A DNA stretch of 64,000 bases from Paenibacillus woosongensis (lineage in GTDB: Bacteria; Bacillota; Bacilli; Paenibacillales; Paenibacillaceae), in contig NZ_WNZW01000001.1 of NCBI RefSeq assembly GCF_009725165.1, positions 434,001 through 498,000 of the forward strand. The letters run 5' to 3'. This document shows, in pieces, positions 54,473-64,000 of this stretch. The notes under the pieces are model-generated. The model was not told the origin of the DNA. It searched no databases and saw only the letters and a program-made list of their open reading frames with translations. The position numbers were made by a program, and so were the translations under genes. The first letter of the stretch is position 1; every line of letters begins with the position of its first letter.

Positions 54473-55342
54473 ATGGCACAAGTTAAAATTTTTGCGGACA
54501 GCACGTCCGACCTGCCGGCGTCTTGGATCGATGAATACGGCATCGGCATTATTCCGCTATATGTCGTTTTTAATGACAAGACGTACCGCGACGGCATCGA
54601 CATTACACCGGTCGGCATTTACGAAAGAGTCGCAGCCGCAGGGAATCTGCCGAAGACGACGGCTCCCTCTCCCAAAGACTTTATGGATGCGTTTGCTCCA
54701 TATGTCGAGCAAGGGCAGGATATTGTCTATATCAGCATTTCCTCCAGCCTGTCATCAACGTATCAGAACGCGCTTATTGCCGCAGGCGAACTTCCTGAAG
54801 GACGGATCCATGTCGTTGACTCGCTTAATTTGTGCAGCGGGATTGGCCTGCTCGTGATGAAAGCGGTCAGGGCTGCCCAGCAGGGCCAGAGCGGTCCAGA
54901 AATTGTAGCTTTGCTTGAAAGATCCAGAACGTTGGTCAACACGGAGTTCGTCATCGATACGCTGGAGTACCTGTACAAAGGCGGCCGGTGCTCGGGCATG
55001 CAGAACTTTATCGGCAGCCTGCTCCAGATTCGTCCCGTGCTGAGAGTCGTCGACGGGAGCATTATTCCAGCTTACAAAGTCCGCGGCAGAAAAGAGAAGG
55101 CTGTTCAGCAAATGCTCGATAACGCCCTTGCCAAAAAGGAGCAGATGGACGATGATTTAATTATCGTGGCCCATACCCTTGCCGAGGAAGAGGCTCGCCG
55201 GCTCGCCGCCATTCTCAGGGAACAGACCCCGGTGCGGGAAGTAGCGATTGCCGAAGCAGGCTGCGTCATTTCCAGCCACTGCGGTCCTCATACTGTGGCG
55301 ATCATGTATATGCACAAGGGCTCCGAAGACCGGATCGGATAA
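54473..55342 (+). CDS. DegV-family fatty-acid-binding protein (first copy)
   Basis: A 289-residue DegV protein. VKIFADSTSDLPASW, the T-T-x-x-x-S fatty-acid-head motif (PKTTAPSPKDF), ISISSSLSSTYQNAL and a YLYKGGRCSG loop define the family. DegV/FakB proteins present a bound fatty acid to the kinase FakA, which makes acyl phosphate for phospholipid synthesis. FakA is not in the window. ATG with AAGGGGAT upstream. It is followed 26 nt later by a close paralogue. Confidence 0.92.
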   Translation: MAQVKIFADSTSDLPASWIDEYGIGIIPLYVVFNDKTYRDGIDITPVGIYERVAAAGNLPKTTAPSPKDFMDAFAPYVEQGQDIVYISISSSLSSTYQNALIAAGELPEGRIHVVDSLNLCSGIGLLVMKAVRAAQQGQSGPEIVALLERSRTLVNTEFVIDTLEYLYKGGRCSGMQNFIGSLLQIRPVLRVVDGSIIPAYKVRGRKEKAVQQMLDNALAKKEQMDDDLIIVAHTLAEEEARRLAAILREQTPVREVAIAEAGCVISSHCGPHTVAIMYMHKGSEDRIG

Positions 55343-55368
55343 TCCGAAATTCATTTGGAGGGATCACT

Positions 55369-56223
55369 TTGCGAACCATTAGAATATTTGCGGACAGCAC
55401 CTGCGATCTGCCTGCAGCATGGGTCCAAGAGTACGGGATCGGGATCGTCCCGCTATATGTTACGTTTGACGACGAGATGTACAAGGACGGGCTTGACCTG
55501 ACGACCCCTGAGCTATATAACAAAGTTGCCAAAAGCGGGCGCTTGCCGAAGACGGCGGCTCCATCTCCAGCCGACTTTATTCAGGCTTTCACTCCTGCGG
55601 TTCAGGAGGGCCAGCAAATTATATACATAAGCCTGTCGTCCGAATTATCTTCCACTTACCAGAACGCCTTAATTGCTGCCGCAGAATTCGCAGAGGATCA
55701 GGTCACTGTATTCGACTCGCGCAACCTGTCGACCGGAATCGGTCTGCTTGTCATGAAGGCGGTGAAAGCCGCTGCCGAAGGGCGCAGCGTAGCTGAAATC
55801 ATAGACCTGCTGGAGAAAACAAGACCCCTGGTGGAAACGGAATTCGTCATCGACTCGCTGGACTACTTATATAAGGGCGGGCGATGCTCGGGCATGCAGA
55901 ACCTTGTGGGAAGCCTGTTGAAAATCCGGCCGGTTATCAAGGTCATCGATGGTAAGATGACTCCTGTCTCCAAAATCCGCGGCAGCCGGGAGAAGGTGCT
56001 CGATCAGTTGCTGAACAATGCGCTGGCACAAGTCGATGACATGGATAACGACCTTATTTTCATTACTCATTCTTTGGCCGAGGATGACGCCATTCACCTG
56101 CAGCAAATATTAAAGACGAAGACGAAGGCCCGGGAAGTGGCTATTTCGGATGCAGGCTGTGTTATTTCCAGCCACTGTGGCGCCAAGACGATTGGCATTT
56201 TATATACGAAATCGTTACAATAA
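55369..56223 (+). CDS. DegV-family fatty-acid-binding protein (second copy)
   Basis: A 284-residue paralogue of the preceding gene, very similar along its whole length (IRIFADSTCDLPAAW, PKTAAPSPADF, SLSSELSSTYQNALI, YLYKGGRCSGMQN). The fatty-acid-head Thr pair reads T-A instead of T-T, which may change chain preference. The start is TTG at 55369 with GGAGGG about 8 nt upstream. Tandem duplication is likely; the two copies could bind different acids, as FakB1 and FakB2 do in Staphylococcus. Confidence 0.92.
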   Translation: MRTIRIFADSTCDLPAAWVQEYGIGIVPLYVTFDDEMYKDGLDLTTPELYNKVAKSGRLPKTAAPSPADFIQAFTPAVQEGQQIIYISLSSELSSTYQNALIAAAEFAEDQVTVFDSRNLSTGIGLLVMKAVKAAAEGRSVAEIIDLLEKTRPLVETEFVIDSLDYLYKGGRCSGMQNLVGSLLKIRPVIKVIDGKMTPVSKIRGSREKVLDQLLNNALAQVDDMDNDLIFITHSLAEDDAIHLQQILKTKTKAREVAISDAGCVISSHCGAKTIGILYTKSLQ

Positions 56224-56233
56224 CCAACAGCAA

Positions 56234-56270
56234 ACAAGCCGGCGATCCATTATCCGATCCGCCGGCTTGT
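56234..56270. terminator. Terminator between degV2 and the convergent hybrid kinase
   Basis: The perfect 11-bp stem ACAAGCCGGCG / CGCCGGCTTGT has a 15-nt loop. The T-tract is weak (TCCTTTATT); it probably serves both directions. Confidence 0.75.
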
Positions 56271-56277
56271 TCCTTTA

Positions 56278-59200
56278 TTACTTTATTTCAGGGCTTGCTT
56301 TACCAAGCCTTCTGCTCCATTCCAGGAGCAGAAGGGCAACTTCATGATCGCAGAGCGGCTTCTGCAAGAGAGTCGCCATACCGCTGGCCAGACAACGCTC
56401 GCGCTGCTGCTCAAAGATTTCACTGCTGCTCATGCCCACGATGACCGGCATTTGATCCACCGGCAGCCACTGCCTGATCAGACGGGCCGCCTTGATCCCG
56501 TCCATCACCGGCATTTCGATGTCCATAAATATGAGATCATAAGGCCTTAAGGATAAAGCCTCCATGGCTTCAACCCCGTTATGGGCCACATCAGGCGCAA
56601 GCCCAAGCTTCTCAAGCATGTGGACGAAAATTTGGCAGTTCACCGGGTGATCTTCGACAACGAGCACCGAGAGAAGATCTTCCTGCTTCAAGGGAAAGGC
56701 CGCTCGCTCCATGCCCGCTTCATGCGCTGCAGCGGCAGCAGCCGTTTCGTCCACAGCCACGGTCGCGGAGATTCCCTGTCCCAGCGCAAGCCCCTCGCAT
56801 TCCCGCTCTTCTTCCCGCTCTCCGCTGATGAGTGTAAAGCGAAACGTCGAACCATGCCCTTCCTTGCTCTCCACAGTTATAGATCCGCCCATCAACTCGA
56901 CCATTTTTTTGCAAATAGCCAATCCCAGCCCAGTTCCTCCATATTTACGGTTAATGGTGGGGTGGACTTGGGAGAAGGATTGAAACAGTTTATGCCGCTG
57001 ATCCTCCGGTATGCCGATCCCCGTATCGCTCACGCTGACTTCCAGTAACACCGCAGGGGGCGTCAATGTCTCTTTCCTGACAATACTGATGTTTATTTCG
57101 CCCTGCTCCGTAAATTTCAAAGCATTCCCAATCAAATTCACGAGAATTTGCCGAAGTCTTACGGGATCGCTTACGATATGTTCGGGCACATCCGGAGCGA
57201 TATGATAGGCAAGCTGAATTCCCTTCTTATCCGCACTGGGCAGAAACAGCTCGACAACATTCAATACGCAGGCGTTTAGATCAAACGGCTCATAGTCAAG
57301 CGCCATCTTTCCGGCTTCGATTTTGCTGAAATCGAGCACATCGTCCAGAATAGTCAATAACGCATGGCTGCTGCTGGAGATAATGTCGGCGTAATAACGC
57401 TGCTCATCGTTAAGCTCCGTTTCCAGAAGCAGGTCCGTCATGCCGATAACACCGTTCATCGGAGTGCGGATTTCATGGCTCATCGTGGCAAGAAATTCTG
57501 ATTTCGCGAGCGCTGTTCGCTCAGCGGACTCTTTGGCCCGCAGAATCTCCCTCTCCCCCGTAATGTCTTGAAAGACCACGACAGAACCCACGATCTGTCC
57601 TCTTTCAATCATCGGATTTACCGTATACTCCACCAGGAAGCTGGAGCCGTCTCTTCGCCAGAACACATCCTCTTTAACCGCCCGCGACACACCGTCCTGC
57701 ATGGTCTGAAAGATCGGACATAGCTCTGCCGGATAATCCGACCCATCGCTGGTCGTATGATGAATCAAGGAATGGTTGGACTTTCCGATAAAATCCTTCT
57801 GTTCATATCCAAGCATATCGGCTGCTGCTTTGTTGATAAAGACCGTCCTGCCGCTCTCATCGAGACCGTATATCCCTTCGGATACTGATGCCAAAATCAG
57901 CGAATGCAGATAGCTGAGCTTCTCGATCTGTTCCACATAACGCTTTCTTTCCGTAATGTCACTGGCTAAACCGTACACTCCGACAACGCGCTTATCGACC
58001 ATGATCGGCACGTTTGTGACAGCGATCGCTATATGGGTTCCGTCCTTGTGAATGACTGCGGTCTCATAGGTTTGCGGCTTCCCTTCCTTCGCCAGCTCGA
58101 AATGGTGAACAGTCTTGACCAGATCGGCCGGATCGATGAGATCATGGAAACACATGGTAGTAAGCTCTTCCTGGCTGTAGCCTGTAAGCAGCTCAAAATT
58201 GAAATTCAGCGTGAGGTACCGCCCGTGCAGATCCATGGAATATACGCTGGCCGGACTGTATTCAAACAGCGATTTGTAACGCTGTTGACTTTCCTGCAGA
58301 CGCCGCTCGCTTTCTTTACGCTCCGTTACGTCGCGGGAGATGACAATCATCTCGTCGATTTCGCCGGTAAGCTGGTCATACCTGTACCTCCCCGTGCTTT
58401 CAAACCAGATATAGCAGCCGTCTTTGCAGCGTATCCGGTAGGTGACTGTGTATACTTTGCGGGACTTCATCTGTGTCTCCAGGTATTCCTTCACCATCGG
58501 CACGTCCTCCGGATGGTAGAATTCATAAGCGCTGCGGCCTGTCATTTCCTCCGGCTCGTAGCCCAGCAGGCTTACCGAGGACTGCGAAGCGAATAAGTAT
58601 ACGGCTTCTTCATCCGCCGTATGACGGGAAATCAAGTCCATGGAATATTCGGATATGAGCCTGAACTGGCGCTCGCTCTCCCTGAGCGCCGCCTCGATCT
58701 TTTGGCGGTCGGTAATGTCCTGCACTACCCCGATTATTCGGGCAGGTGCGCCGCTTGAATCGCATTCTATCGTCGCTTGGGAACGAATTATCTGCAGCTC
58801 ATCCGATTCAAGCACGACACGGTACGTAATTTCGTATGGAACACCCTGCAATATATCGCTCATCGCTTGTTCATAGAGTGGAACATCTACGGGATGAAGC
58901 CGTTTGCGCAGCGCCTCATTCATTTCAGGCATGGTGCGGAATTTCTGCCGGAAGATTCGGTTGAATTCATTAGAGGTTGAGAATCGCCCGGTCAGCATAT
59001 CTAAATCCCACGAACCTATCACGGCAAGCCTTTGAGCTTGCGCCAAAGTCTCTTCGCTTTTACGGAGCTTGATTTCAGCCTCTTGCCGGGCCGTGACATC
59101 CCGCGCTATTGCAAGCGCCTTCGTAGGGACCCCATGTTCATCGTAAATGATTCTTATTCTTGTTTCGACCCATACTTCCCCGCCATTCTTATGTTGGACC

Positions 59201-59841
59201 AAATCAATTATTACAGAGCGGTCATTATCCCAGCCCCCATTCTCTTCTGCTGATTTGCTTTCATTCTGTATAATAAGATGCCGTAGATTCTTTCCTATCA
59301 GCTCATGAGGCTCGTAGCCTAGCAAATTCCGGATCGCCGGGGAGATCGACAGGCAATTGCCCTCCAGATCGGTAGAGGCTATGACATCCTCCGCATAGTT
59401 TGATACCAGCTCATACAGCTGCCGCGACTGCTCCAGGCTTTCCTGAACAGCTTTGACTTCCGTTATATCCTTCGAAATCAAAAATACCCCGACCACCTCG
59501 TCTTCATGAACGATCGGAACATAAGTGATGTAGGCATCGCAAATATGACCGTCCTTGTGCTTGAAGGAGGCCTGAAAACTCCCGGACTTGCCTTCAAGTG
59601 CCTGCTTAAAGTATTCATCCTTTTTCTGCCTTTCTTGCCCGCAAAGCAGCCATCCGATCGGCTGCCGCAGAAATTGCTCAGACGGATAACCTGTAGCCTG
59701 TTCTGTTGCTGGATTGGCATCCACGTAATTCCCTTCCACATCAATGACACAAATGGCATCCGGGTGATTGACATACAAGGATTTGTACGTCCCCCCTTCT
59801 GATAGCAATTGACGAAGTAGTCCATTTTTATCGTTGATCAC
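56278..59841 (-). CDS. Hybrid sensor histidine kinase with six PAS domains
   Basis: A 1187-residue soluble protein. Six PAS/PAC units fill roughly residues 10-780 (each opening with motifs such as [81 protein letters not shown]). Then HisKA with [16 protein letters not shown], HATPase ([35 protein letters not shown]) and a C-terminal receiver ([21 protein letters not shown]). No HPt domain and no membrane segment. GTG at 59841 with AAAAGGAG upstream. Phosphate must pass to a separate HPt or regulator not found here. Confidence 0.93.
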   Translation of the reverse strand: MINDKNGLLRQLLSEGGTYKSLYVNHPDAICVIDVEGNYVDANPATEQATGYPSEQFLRQPIGWLLCGQERQKKDEYFKQALEGKSGSFQASFKHKDGHICDAYITYVPIVHEDEVVGVFLISKDITEVKAVQESLEQSRQLYELVSNYAEDVIASTDLEGNCLSISPAIRNLLGYEPHELIGKNLRHLIIQNESKSAEENGGWDNDRSVIIDLVQHKNGGEVWVETRIRIIYDEHGVPTKALAIARDVTARQEAEIKLRKSEETLAQAQRLAVIGSWDLDMLTGRFSTSNEFNRIFRQKFRTMPEMNEALRKRLHPVDVPLYEQAMSDILQGVPYEITYRVVLESDELQIIRSQATIECDSSGAPARIIGVVQDITDRQKIEAALRESERQFRLISEYSMDLISRHTADEEAVYLFASQSSVSLLGYEPEEMTGRSAYEFYHPEDVPMVKEYLETQMKSRKVYTVTYRIRCKDGCYIWFESTGRYRYDQLTGEIDEMIVISRDVTERKESERRLQESQQRYKSLFEYSPASVYSMDLHGRYLTLNFNFELLTGYSQEELTTMCFHDLIDPADLVKTVHHFELAKEGKPQTYETAVIHKDGTHIAIAVTNVPIMVDKRVVGVYGLASDITERKRYVEQIEKLSYLHSLILASVSEGIYGLDESGRTVFINKAAADMLGYEQKDFIGKSNHSLIHHTTSDGSDYPAELCPIFQTMQDGVSRAVKEDVFWRRDGSSFLVEYTVNPMIERGQIVGSVVVFQDITGEREILRAKESAERTALAKSEFLATMSHEIRTPMNGVIGMTDLLLETELNDEQRYYADIISSSSHALLTILDDVLDFSKIEAGKMALDYEPFDLNACVLNVVELFLPSADKKGIQLAYHIAPDVPEHIVSDPVRLRQILVNLIGNALKFTEQGEINISIVRKETLTPPAVLLEVSVSDTGIGIPEDQRHKLFQSFSQVHPTINRKYGGTGLGLAICKKMVELMGGSITVESKEGHGSTFRFTLISGEREEERECEGLALGQGISATVAVDETAAAAAAHEAGMERAAFPLKQEDLLSVLVVEDHPVNCQIFVHMLEKLGLAPDVAHNGVEAMEALSLRPYDLIFMDIEMPVMDGIKAARLIRQWLPVDQMPVIVGMSSSEIFEQQRERCLASGMATLLQKPLCDHEVALLLLEWSRRLGKASPEIK

Positions 59842-60061
59842 AGTGAGGGCTCCTTTTCTCACATTTTGTCGATATACCAATTTTAACCCATTGTATTAGA
59901 GGATGAACAGGGTCCCAGCACCTATCCCGCCCGCAGGTATGATCCACCTGTCGATTCACGCAAACTAAACTTTCTCCCTCACATATCGTTCCCTCTCCTG
60001 AATATACTTTAGTTACATCCACTCTCACTGTTTCCAACCATTTTATTGGGAGGTGTTCATC

Positions 60062-61225
60062 ATGTCACATGCACCTGGCCCGTACTCATTCATTGTCTCC
60101 AAAGAAGACTGGTCGCTTCACCGCAAAGGCTACCAGGATCAGCAGCGCCATCAGGAAAAGGTACGGGAAGTCATCAGACAGAATCTCCCCGATCTAGTCA
60201 CCGAGGAGAGCATAATTATGTCCGACGGTAAAGGGATCGTCAAAATCCCGCTCCGCAACTTGGAGGAATACCGATTTATCCATAACTATCAAAAACATAA
60301 GCACGTTGGACAGGGTAACGGTGATAGCCAAGTAGGAGACATACTCGCTGAGGACAGTCCGAAGGATGGCGGCAAGGGAGGCAAAGCGGGCGATAAGGCC
60401 GGGCAAGACGTTGTCGAAGCCGAAATCAGCATCGAGGATTTGGAGGAACTGCTGTTCGACGAGCTGGAGCTGCCGTTTATGGAGGAGAAAGACAAGGAGG
60501 AGCTGGATAGTGTCGCCGTCCGCTTCAACGATATCCGTAAAAAAGGGCTCATGTCCAATATTGATAAAAAACGCACCATTCTCGAGAACCTTAAGCGCAA
60601 CGCTACCTCAGGGACACCCGGAATTCATGGCATTTCTCCGGACGATTTGCGTTACAAAACCTGGGAGGACGTCATCGTGCCAAGATCAAGCGCCGTCATC
60701 ATCGCGATGATGGATACCTCGGGATCGATGGGAACGTTTGAGAAATACTGCGCCCGCAGCTTTTTCTTCTGGATGACCCGGTTTCTCAGACGGCAGTATG
60801 AGAAGGTCGAAATCGTTTTTCTAGCCCATCATACCGAAGCAAAGGAAGTTACCGAAGAAGAATTTTTCACCCGGGGCGAAAGCGGGGGCACCATATGCTC
60901 ATCTGTATACCAGAAGGCGCTGGAGATCATCGATTCCCGCTACCCTAATTCCAGCTACAATATTTATCCCTTCCACTTCTCCGACGGCGACAACCTTACC
61001 TCGGACAACGACCGCTGCCTCAAGCTCATCGGCGAGTTGCTGGAGCGCTGCAACATGTTCGGCTATGGTGAGGTCAATCAGTATAACCGTGGAAGCACTT
61101 TGATGTCGGCCTATCGCCACATTAAGCAGGAGAAGTTCATGCATTACGTCATCAAAGATAAGGGCGAGGTCTACAGCGCGTTGAAGCGGTTTTTCCATCG
61201 CCGGGAAGGAGGCAAAGCCAGTTGA
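60062..61225 (+). CDS. yhbH: YhbH, DUF444 sporulation-associated protein
   Basis: A 387-residue DUF444 protein. [21 protein letters not shown] at the start, an acidic/Gly-rich middle, and a von Willebrand-like module with a metal-site MDTSGSMG and FSDGDN are the family marks. In Bacillus yhbH is expressed in the mother cell and is linked to prkA and spoVR. ATG at 60062 behind GGGAGGTG. A CATATC/AATATACTTT pair at 59982-60010 loosely resembles a sigma-E promoter. The stop overlaps the spoVR start. prkA, its frequent neighbour, is not adjacent. Confidence 0.92.
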   Translation: MSHAPGPYSFIVSKEDWSLHRKGYQDQQRHQEKVREVIRQNLPDLVTEESIIMSDGKGIVKIPLRNLEEYRFIHNYQKHKHVGQGNGDSQVGDILAEDSPKDGGKGGKAGDKAGQDVVEAEISIEDLEELLFDELELPFMEEKDKEELDSVAVRFNDIRKKGLMSNIDKKRTILENLKRNATSGTPGIHGISPDDLRYKTWEDVIVPRSSAVIIAMMDTSGSMGTFEKYCARSFFFWMTRFLRRQYEKVEIVFLAHHTEAKEVTEEEFFTRGESGGTICSSVYQKALEIIDSRYPNSSYNIYPFHFSDGDNLTSDNDRCLKLIGELLERCNMFGYGEVNQYNRGSTLMSAYRHIKQEKFMHYVIKDKGEVYSALKRFFHRREGGKAS

Positions 61226-62655
61226 GTGAGGATATGAAGCAACTGGAGCATGCTATTGCCGAAATCATGGAGATCGCGGACGGATTCGGACTGGACTACT
61301 ACCCGATGCGCTACGAAATCTGCCCGGCGGATATCATTTACACCTTCGGCGCGTACGGCATGCCGACGCGATTCAGTCATTGGAGCTTCGGCAAGATTTT
61401 CAACAAAATGAAGATGCAATATGACTTCGGCCTGAGCAAAATCTACGAGCTGGTCATCAACTCGAACCCCTGCTACGCATTCCTGTTGGAGGGAAATTCC
61501 CTGATCCAGAACAAGCTGATCGTGGCTCACGTGCTCGCTCATTGCGATTTCTTTAAGAACAATATGCGTTTCTCGGCGACGAACCGGGATATGGTGGAGA
61601 GCATGTCGGCGACTGCAGAACGCATCAGCAAATATGAGCTCATACATGGCGCCCAGACAGTAGAATCGTTCATTGACGCCGTGCTCGCCATTCAGGAGCA
61701 TGTCGATCCGCAGCTCATCCGCCCTTTCCGCTACGATAAACGGCAGCAGACGGAGGAGAAAATCCGCAGAGCCAGAGAAGCTGGCCAGCAGATGGAGCCT
61801 CAAGGCCCTTACGAGGATCTCTGGGGTCTGGAGGAGGGCGGCAATGCCGGGAAAGCTGAAGGCTGCCAGGCCAACTTTCCGCCAGAGCCGGAGAAGGACG
61901 TTGTGTGGTTCATCCAGGAATATGCTGAATCATTGGAGGATTGGCAGCGGGACATCATGAGCATGCTTAGGGAAGAAATGCTGTACTTCTGGCCGCAAAT
62001 GGAAACGAAAATCATGAATGAAGGCTGGGCCTCCTATTGGCATCAACGCATTCTGCGCGAGCTGAACCTGACCAGCGAGGAGACGGTGGAATACGCGAAG
62101 CTTAACGCCTCGGTCGTACAGCCGTCGAGGCACAGCCTGAACCCCTATTATTTGGGTCTGAAAATATTCGAAGATATCGAACGGCGCTGGGACCAGCCGA
62201 CCGAGGAGGAGCGGCGGCGGTTTGGCCGCGAGGGCGGCAAAGGCCGCGAGAAAATTTTCGAGGTTCGCGAGCTGGATTCTGATTCCTCCTTTCTTCGCAG
62301 CTATTTGACCAAACAACTCGTTCAGGACCTCGACTTGTATATTTTTGAGAAGCAGGGACCGGAATGGAAGATTACCGATAAGTCCTGGGAGAACGTCCGG
62401 GACCAGCTGGTGGAGTCCAGAATCAACGGGGGAGCGCCTTACATCGTCGTCCAGGACGGTAATTTCAACCGGGCCGGCGAGCTCGTGCTCAAGCATCAAT
62501 ATGAGGGCATCGAGCTGGACCTAAAATACTTGGAGCGGACGCTGCCGTACGTCCAGCGGCTCTGGGGCCGCACGGTACATCTGGAAACAGTTGTCGAAGG
62601 CAAAAAGGCGATATTCAGCTACGATGGCGAGAAGCATTACCGCAAGCTGATATAA
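61222..62655 (+). CDS. spoVR: SpoVR, stage V sporulation protein R
   Basis: A 477-residue SpoVR-family protein. [52 protein letters not shown] and [11 protein letters not shown] are strongly conserved landmarks; the two HxH-type clusters may bind metal. It is needed for normal spore cortex in B. subtilis. TTG at 61222 is the best start: GGAAGGAGGC lies 8 nt upstream, and TTGA overlaps the yhbH stop, coupling both genes. Confidence 0.95.
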   Translation: MSEDMKQLEHAIAEIMEIADGFGLDYYPMRYEICPADIIYTFGAYGMPTRFSHWSFGKIFNKMKMQYDFGLSKIYELVINSNPCYAFLLEGNSLIQNKLIVAHVLAHCDFFKNNMRFSATNRDMVESMSATAERISKYELIHGAQTVESFIDAVLAIQEHVDPQLIRPFRYDKRQQTEEKIRRAREAGQQMEPQGPYEDLWGLEEGGNAGKAEGCQANFPPEPEKDVVWFIQEYAESLEDWQRDIMSMLREEMLYFWPQMETKIMNEGWASYWHQRILRELNLTSEETVEYAKLNASVVQPSRHSLNPYYLGLKIFEDIERRWDQPTEEERRRFGREGGKGREKIFEVRELDSDSSFLRSYLTKQLVQDLDLYIFEKQGPEWKITDKSWENVRDQLVESRINGGAPYIVVQDGNFNRAGELVLKHQYEGIELDLKYLERTLPYVQRLWGRTVHLETVVEGKKAIFSYDGEKHYRKLI

Positions 62656-62659
62656 CCAA

Positions 62660-62689
62660 ATGACCCGTCCCTTTCAAGGGACGGGTCAT
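62660..62689. terminator. Hairpin terminator after spoVR
   Basis: The perfect 12-bp stem ATGACCCGTCCC / GGGACGGGTCAT with a 6-nt loop lies between convergent genes. It lacks a T-run on the plus strand, but the length and position suggest termination in both directions. Confidence 0.7.
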
Positions 62690-62710
62690 CTCATGGCCAT
62701 AAGCGGGAAT

Positions 62711-63730
62711 TCAAGCCTCGGCCTGTTCCCCCTTCTGAAGCCGGGTTAAATCATCTGCCACCTTCTCGATCATTTGCACGAACATGGAGAGCTCGCCCGA
62801 GTTCATCGCCTGCTGCTTGGCGCTGACTGCCATTCCCTCGGATTCCTGCTGGATGTGGTCAAGCTTGCTCTTGATGCCTTCTACCAGGCCTTGAATGTGC
62901 GTCAGCGTCTGCTTCGAGCTTTGAGCCAGCTTGCGGACCTCTCCGGCCACAACTTCAAACCCCCGGCCGTTCTCTCCGGCATGAGCTGCTTCGATCGCAG
63001 CGTTAAGCCCCAGCAAATGCGTGCGATCGGATATTTCGCGGATCGAAGAGCTCATTTCATCGATTTCTCCGATTTCTTGGTGAAGCTGCTCCACCAGCCC
63101 ATGTGCTGTCTCTTGCGAAGCTGCCGTAGCCTCTGCTGCCGCAGCGATGATTCGCGAATTTTCGCTAAGCTCGGCGATCATTCCCGTAAGCTCCTGCGTT
63201 ACTTCCGTTACCGCCTTAAGCAGGTTGTCCTTCTCGGCTGCGACGACCTCCAGCTTGTTCTTCTCCTGCTTCTCATAAGCTTCCAGCACGAGCTGAGAGT
63301 CCAGATTGAACATTTTGGACAATGCGTGCGTTACAGCTGTCCAGCGCTCTCCTGCAAGCGGCTTCAAAAGCTCGATGGCCAAATCAAGATAGACCATATA
63401 GCTTCCCAGGTAATAATCCGTGGACAAGCCGATATGGGAATGGATCTTACCGATGCGGATACGCTGGTCGATAAACGGCTCCGTCAATATTCCTTCAGCA
63501 AGGGACAGCCAGTATTGGCGCTGTGTCTGCTTTAACCGCTCAATCGTGCTGTGGCGATTAATCAGGTCTAGCAAATCCGGATCCCGCTGCAAATGCTCAT
63601 AGAAACGAGTCACTATTTCTTCGACTACTTTTTCAAATATAGGTCTGTAGTCCCTTAATAAGTCGAGATCACTTTCGGTTATGCCAATGAATGCAACCTG
63701 TTTAGCTCTTGCTGGAGAAAGATCAATCAT
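62711..63730 (-). CDS. HemAT-like globin-coupled methyl-accepting chemosensor (short form)
   Basis: A 339-residue soluble sensor. Residues 1-165 form a globin-sensor domain ([21 protein letters not shown], and [20 protein letters not shown] with the proximal heme His). Residues about 190-339 are a short MCP signalling hairpin with the conserved tip [21 protein letters not shown]. No membrane segment. It probably reports O2 to the chemotaxis kinase. ATG at 63730 has GAAGGAG 11 nt upstream; the longer upstream frame is not supported. It is shorter than B. subtilis HemAT, mostly in the coiled-coil arms. Confidence 0.88.
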   Translation of the reverse strand: MIDLSPARAKQVAFIGITESDLDLLRDYRPIFEKVVEEIVTRFYEHLQRDPDLLDLINRHSTIERLKQTQRQYWLSLAEGILTEPFIDQRIRIGKIHSHIGLSTDYYLGSYMVYLDLAIELLKPLAGERWTAVTHALSKMFNLDSQLVLEAYEKQEKNKLEVVAAEKDNLLKAVTEVTQELTGMIAELSENSRIIAAAAEATAASQETAHGLVEQLHQEIGEIDEMSSSIREISDRTHLLGLNAAIEAAHAGENGRGFEVVAGEVRKLAQSSKQTLTHIQGLVEGIKSKLDHIQQESEGMAVSAKQQAMNSGELSMFVQMIEKVADDLTRLQKGEQAEA

Positions 63731-63864
63731 GTTAAAATATACTCCTTCTAGTAAATGTTTTTTATTTGTGACATTTCTAACAGCGACTTTTTTACTAGTA
63801 TAACCCTCTACTCCCTGATAATGAAAGACCAATATTAAATAATTTAACAATGAAATGCCCAGCA

Positions 63865-63908
63865 CAAAAAACTCTGCTAGAATTGAGCCCCATCCAATTC
63901 TAGCAGAG
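63865..63908 (-). terminator. Terminator of the gene entering from the right edge
   Basis: The minus-strand arms CTCTGCTAGAATTG / CAATTCTAGCAGAG (14 bp, 9-nt loop) are followed by TTTTTTG. It lies 31 nt after the stop at 63940. Confidence 0.9.
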
Positions 63909-63939
63909 CGTTGCGAATTCATCAGTCTATTTGCTGAAA

Positions 63940-64000
63940 TCAACGGTTCAGCAGGCTGCCTACATAACGCAGCAGTTCATTCGCGCAAACCGGGCAATAG
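63940..64000 (-). CDS. C-terminal end of a CxxC-containing protein, cut by the window edge
   Basis: The minus-strand frame gives the last 20 residues, [19 protein letters not shown], then TGA at 63942-63940. The CPVC pair suggests a zinc-binding or redox site close to the C-terminus. It is followed by a strong terminator in the right orientation, so the reading frame is probably real. The rest lies outside the window and the family is unknown. Confidence 0.5.
   Translation of the reverse strand, partial: YCPVCANELLRYVGSLLNR

Noticed and set aside
62774-63535. A 253-codon plus-strand open frame
   Set aside because: Antisense to the HemAT-like gene; Cys/His/Leu-rich without any motif.

Overview
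The window reads as chromosome of a spore-forming, low-to-mid GC Firmicute close to Paenibacillus. The evidence is the mix of spore-coat and sporulation genes (cotD-like, cotJABC, a CotF-like protein, yhbH, spoVR), a sufCDSUB operon with SufU, strong AGGAGG-type ribosome binding sites with frequent GTG and TTG starts, and Bacillales families such as YfkAB, YunD and tandem DegV. No rRNA, tRNA, CRISPR array, transposase or phage gene was recognised. All assignments come from reading motifs, without database searches.

Left part (1-12.7 kb): the end of a leftward nos accessory operon (nosD-nosL-nosY-nosF, no nosZ in view) behind a CRP/FNR-type palindrome; a cotD-like gene; a five-gene leftward operon for glucosaminate/ketodeoxygluconate-type catabolism (metallohydrolase, DgaE-like lyase, DgaF-like aldolase, KdgK-like kinase, GntR regulator) behind two near-identical palindromes; a secreted CAP-domain protein; a decayed ABC-exporter fragment beside a PadR regulator with a large inverted-repeat operator; and an MFS pump.

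Middle (12.9-37 kb): an overlapping pair of kinase-like genes (HipA-like plus Ser/Thr-kinase-like); a glycosyltransferase operon (GT39-like, GT2, DUF2304, secreted copper-amine-oxidase-N protein) and a two-component system that share the same 11-bp direct-repeat motif upstream; cotJABC; a CNNM/CBS protein with YfkAB radical SAM; two HD-GYP proteins, one without the catalytic His; uppP; a YunD-type nucleotidase; a MoaD-MoaE fusion; and the suf Fe-S assembly operon behind an array of five ATTCT(A/C)A heptamers.

The most notable region is 37.4-48.1 kb. Ten co-directional, tightly packed genes lie between two strong terminators: two paralogous circularly permuted ATP-grasp-like enzymes, two further ATP-grasp ligases, a heme-oxygenase-like metalloenzyme, a DRE-TIM aldolase, an RraA-type aldolase, a class IV aminotransferase, a C45 autoproteolytic acyltransferase and an MFS exporter. 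I read this as an NRPS-independent biosynthetic cluster for a small peptide-like or amino-acid-derived metabolite. The product cannot be named from sequence. A PhzF-like gene lacking the usual catalytic Glu sits just upstream.

Right part (48.3-64 kb): phzF-like, dps, mtnK-mtnA (methionine salvage), an unrecognised two-part protein, small membrane proteins, two tandem DegV fatty-acid-binding proteins, a 1187-residue hybrid histidine kinase with six PAS domains, yhbH-spoVR, a short HemAT-like globin-coupled chemosensor, and the last codons of a CxxC-containing protein at the right edge.
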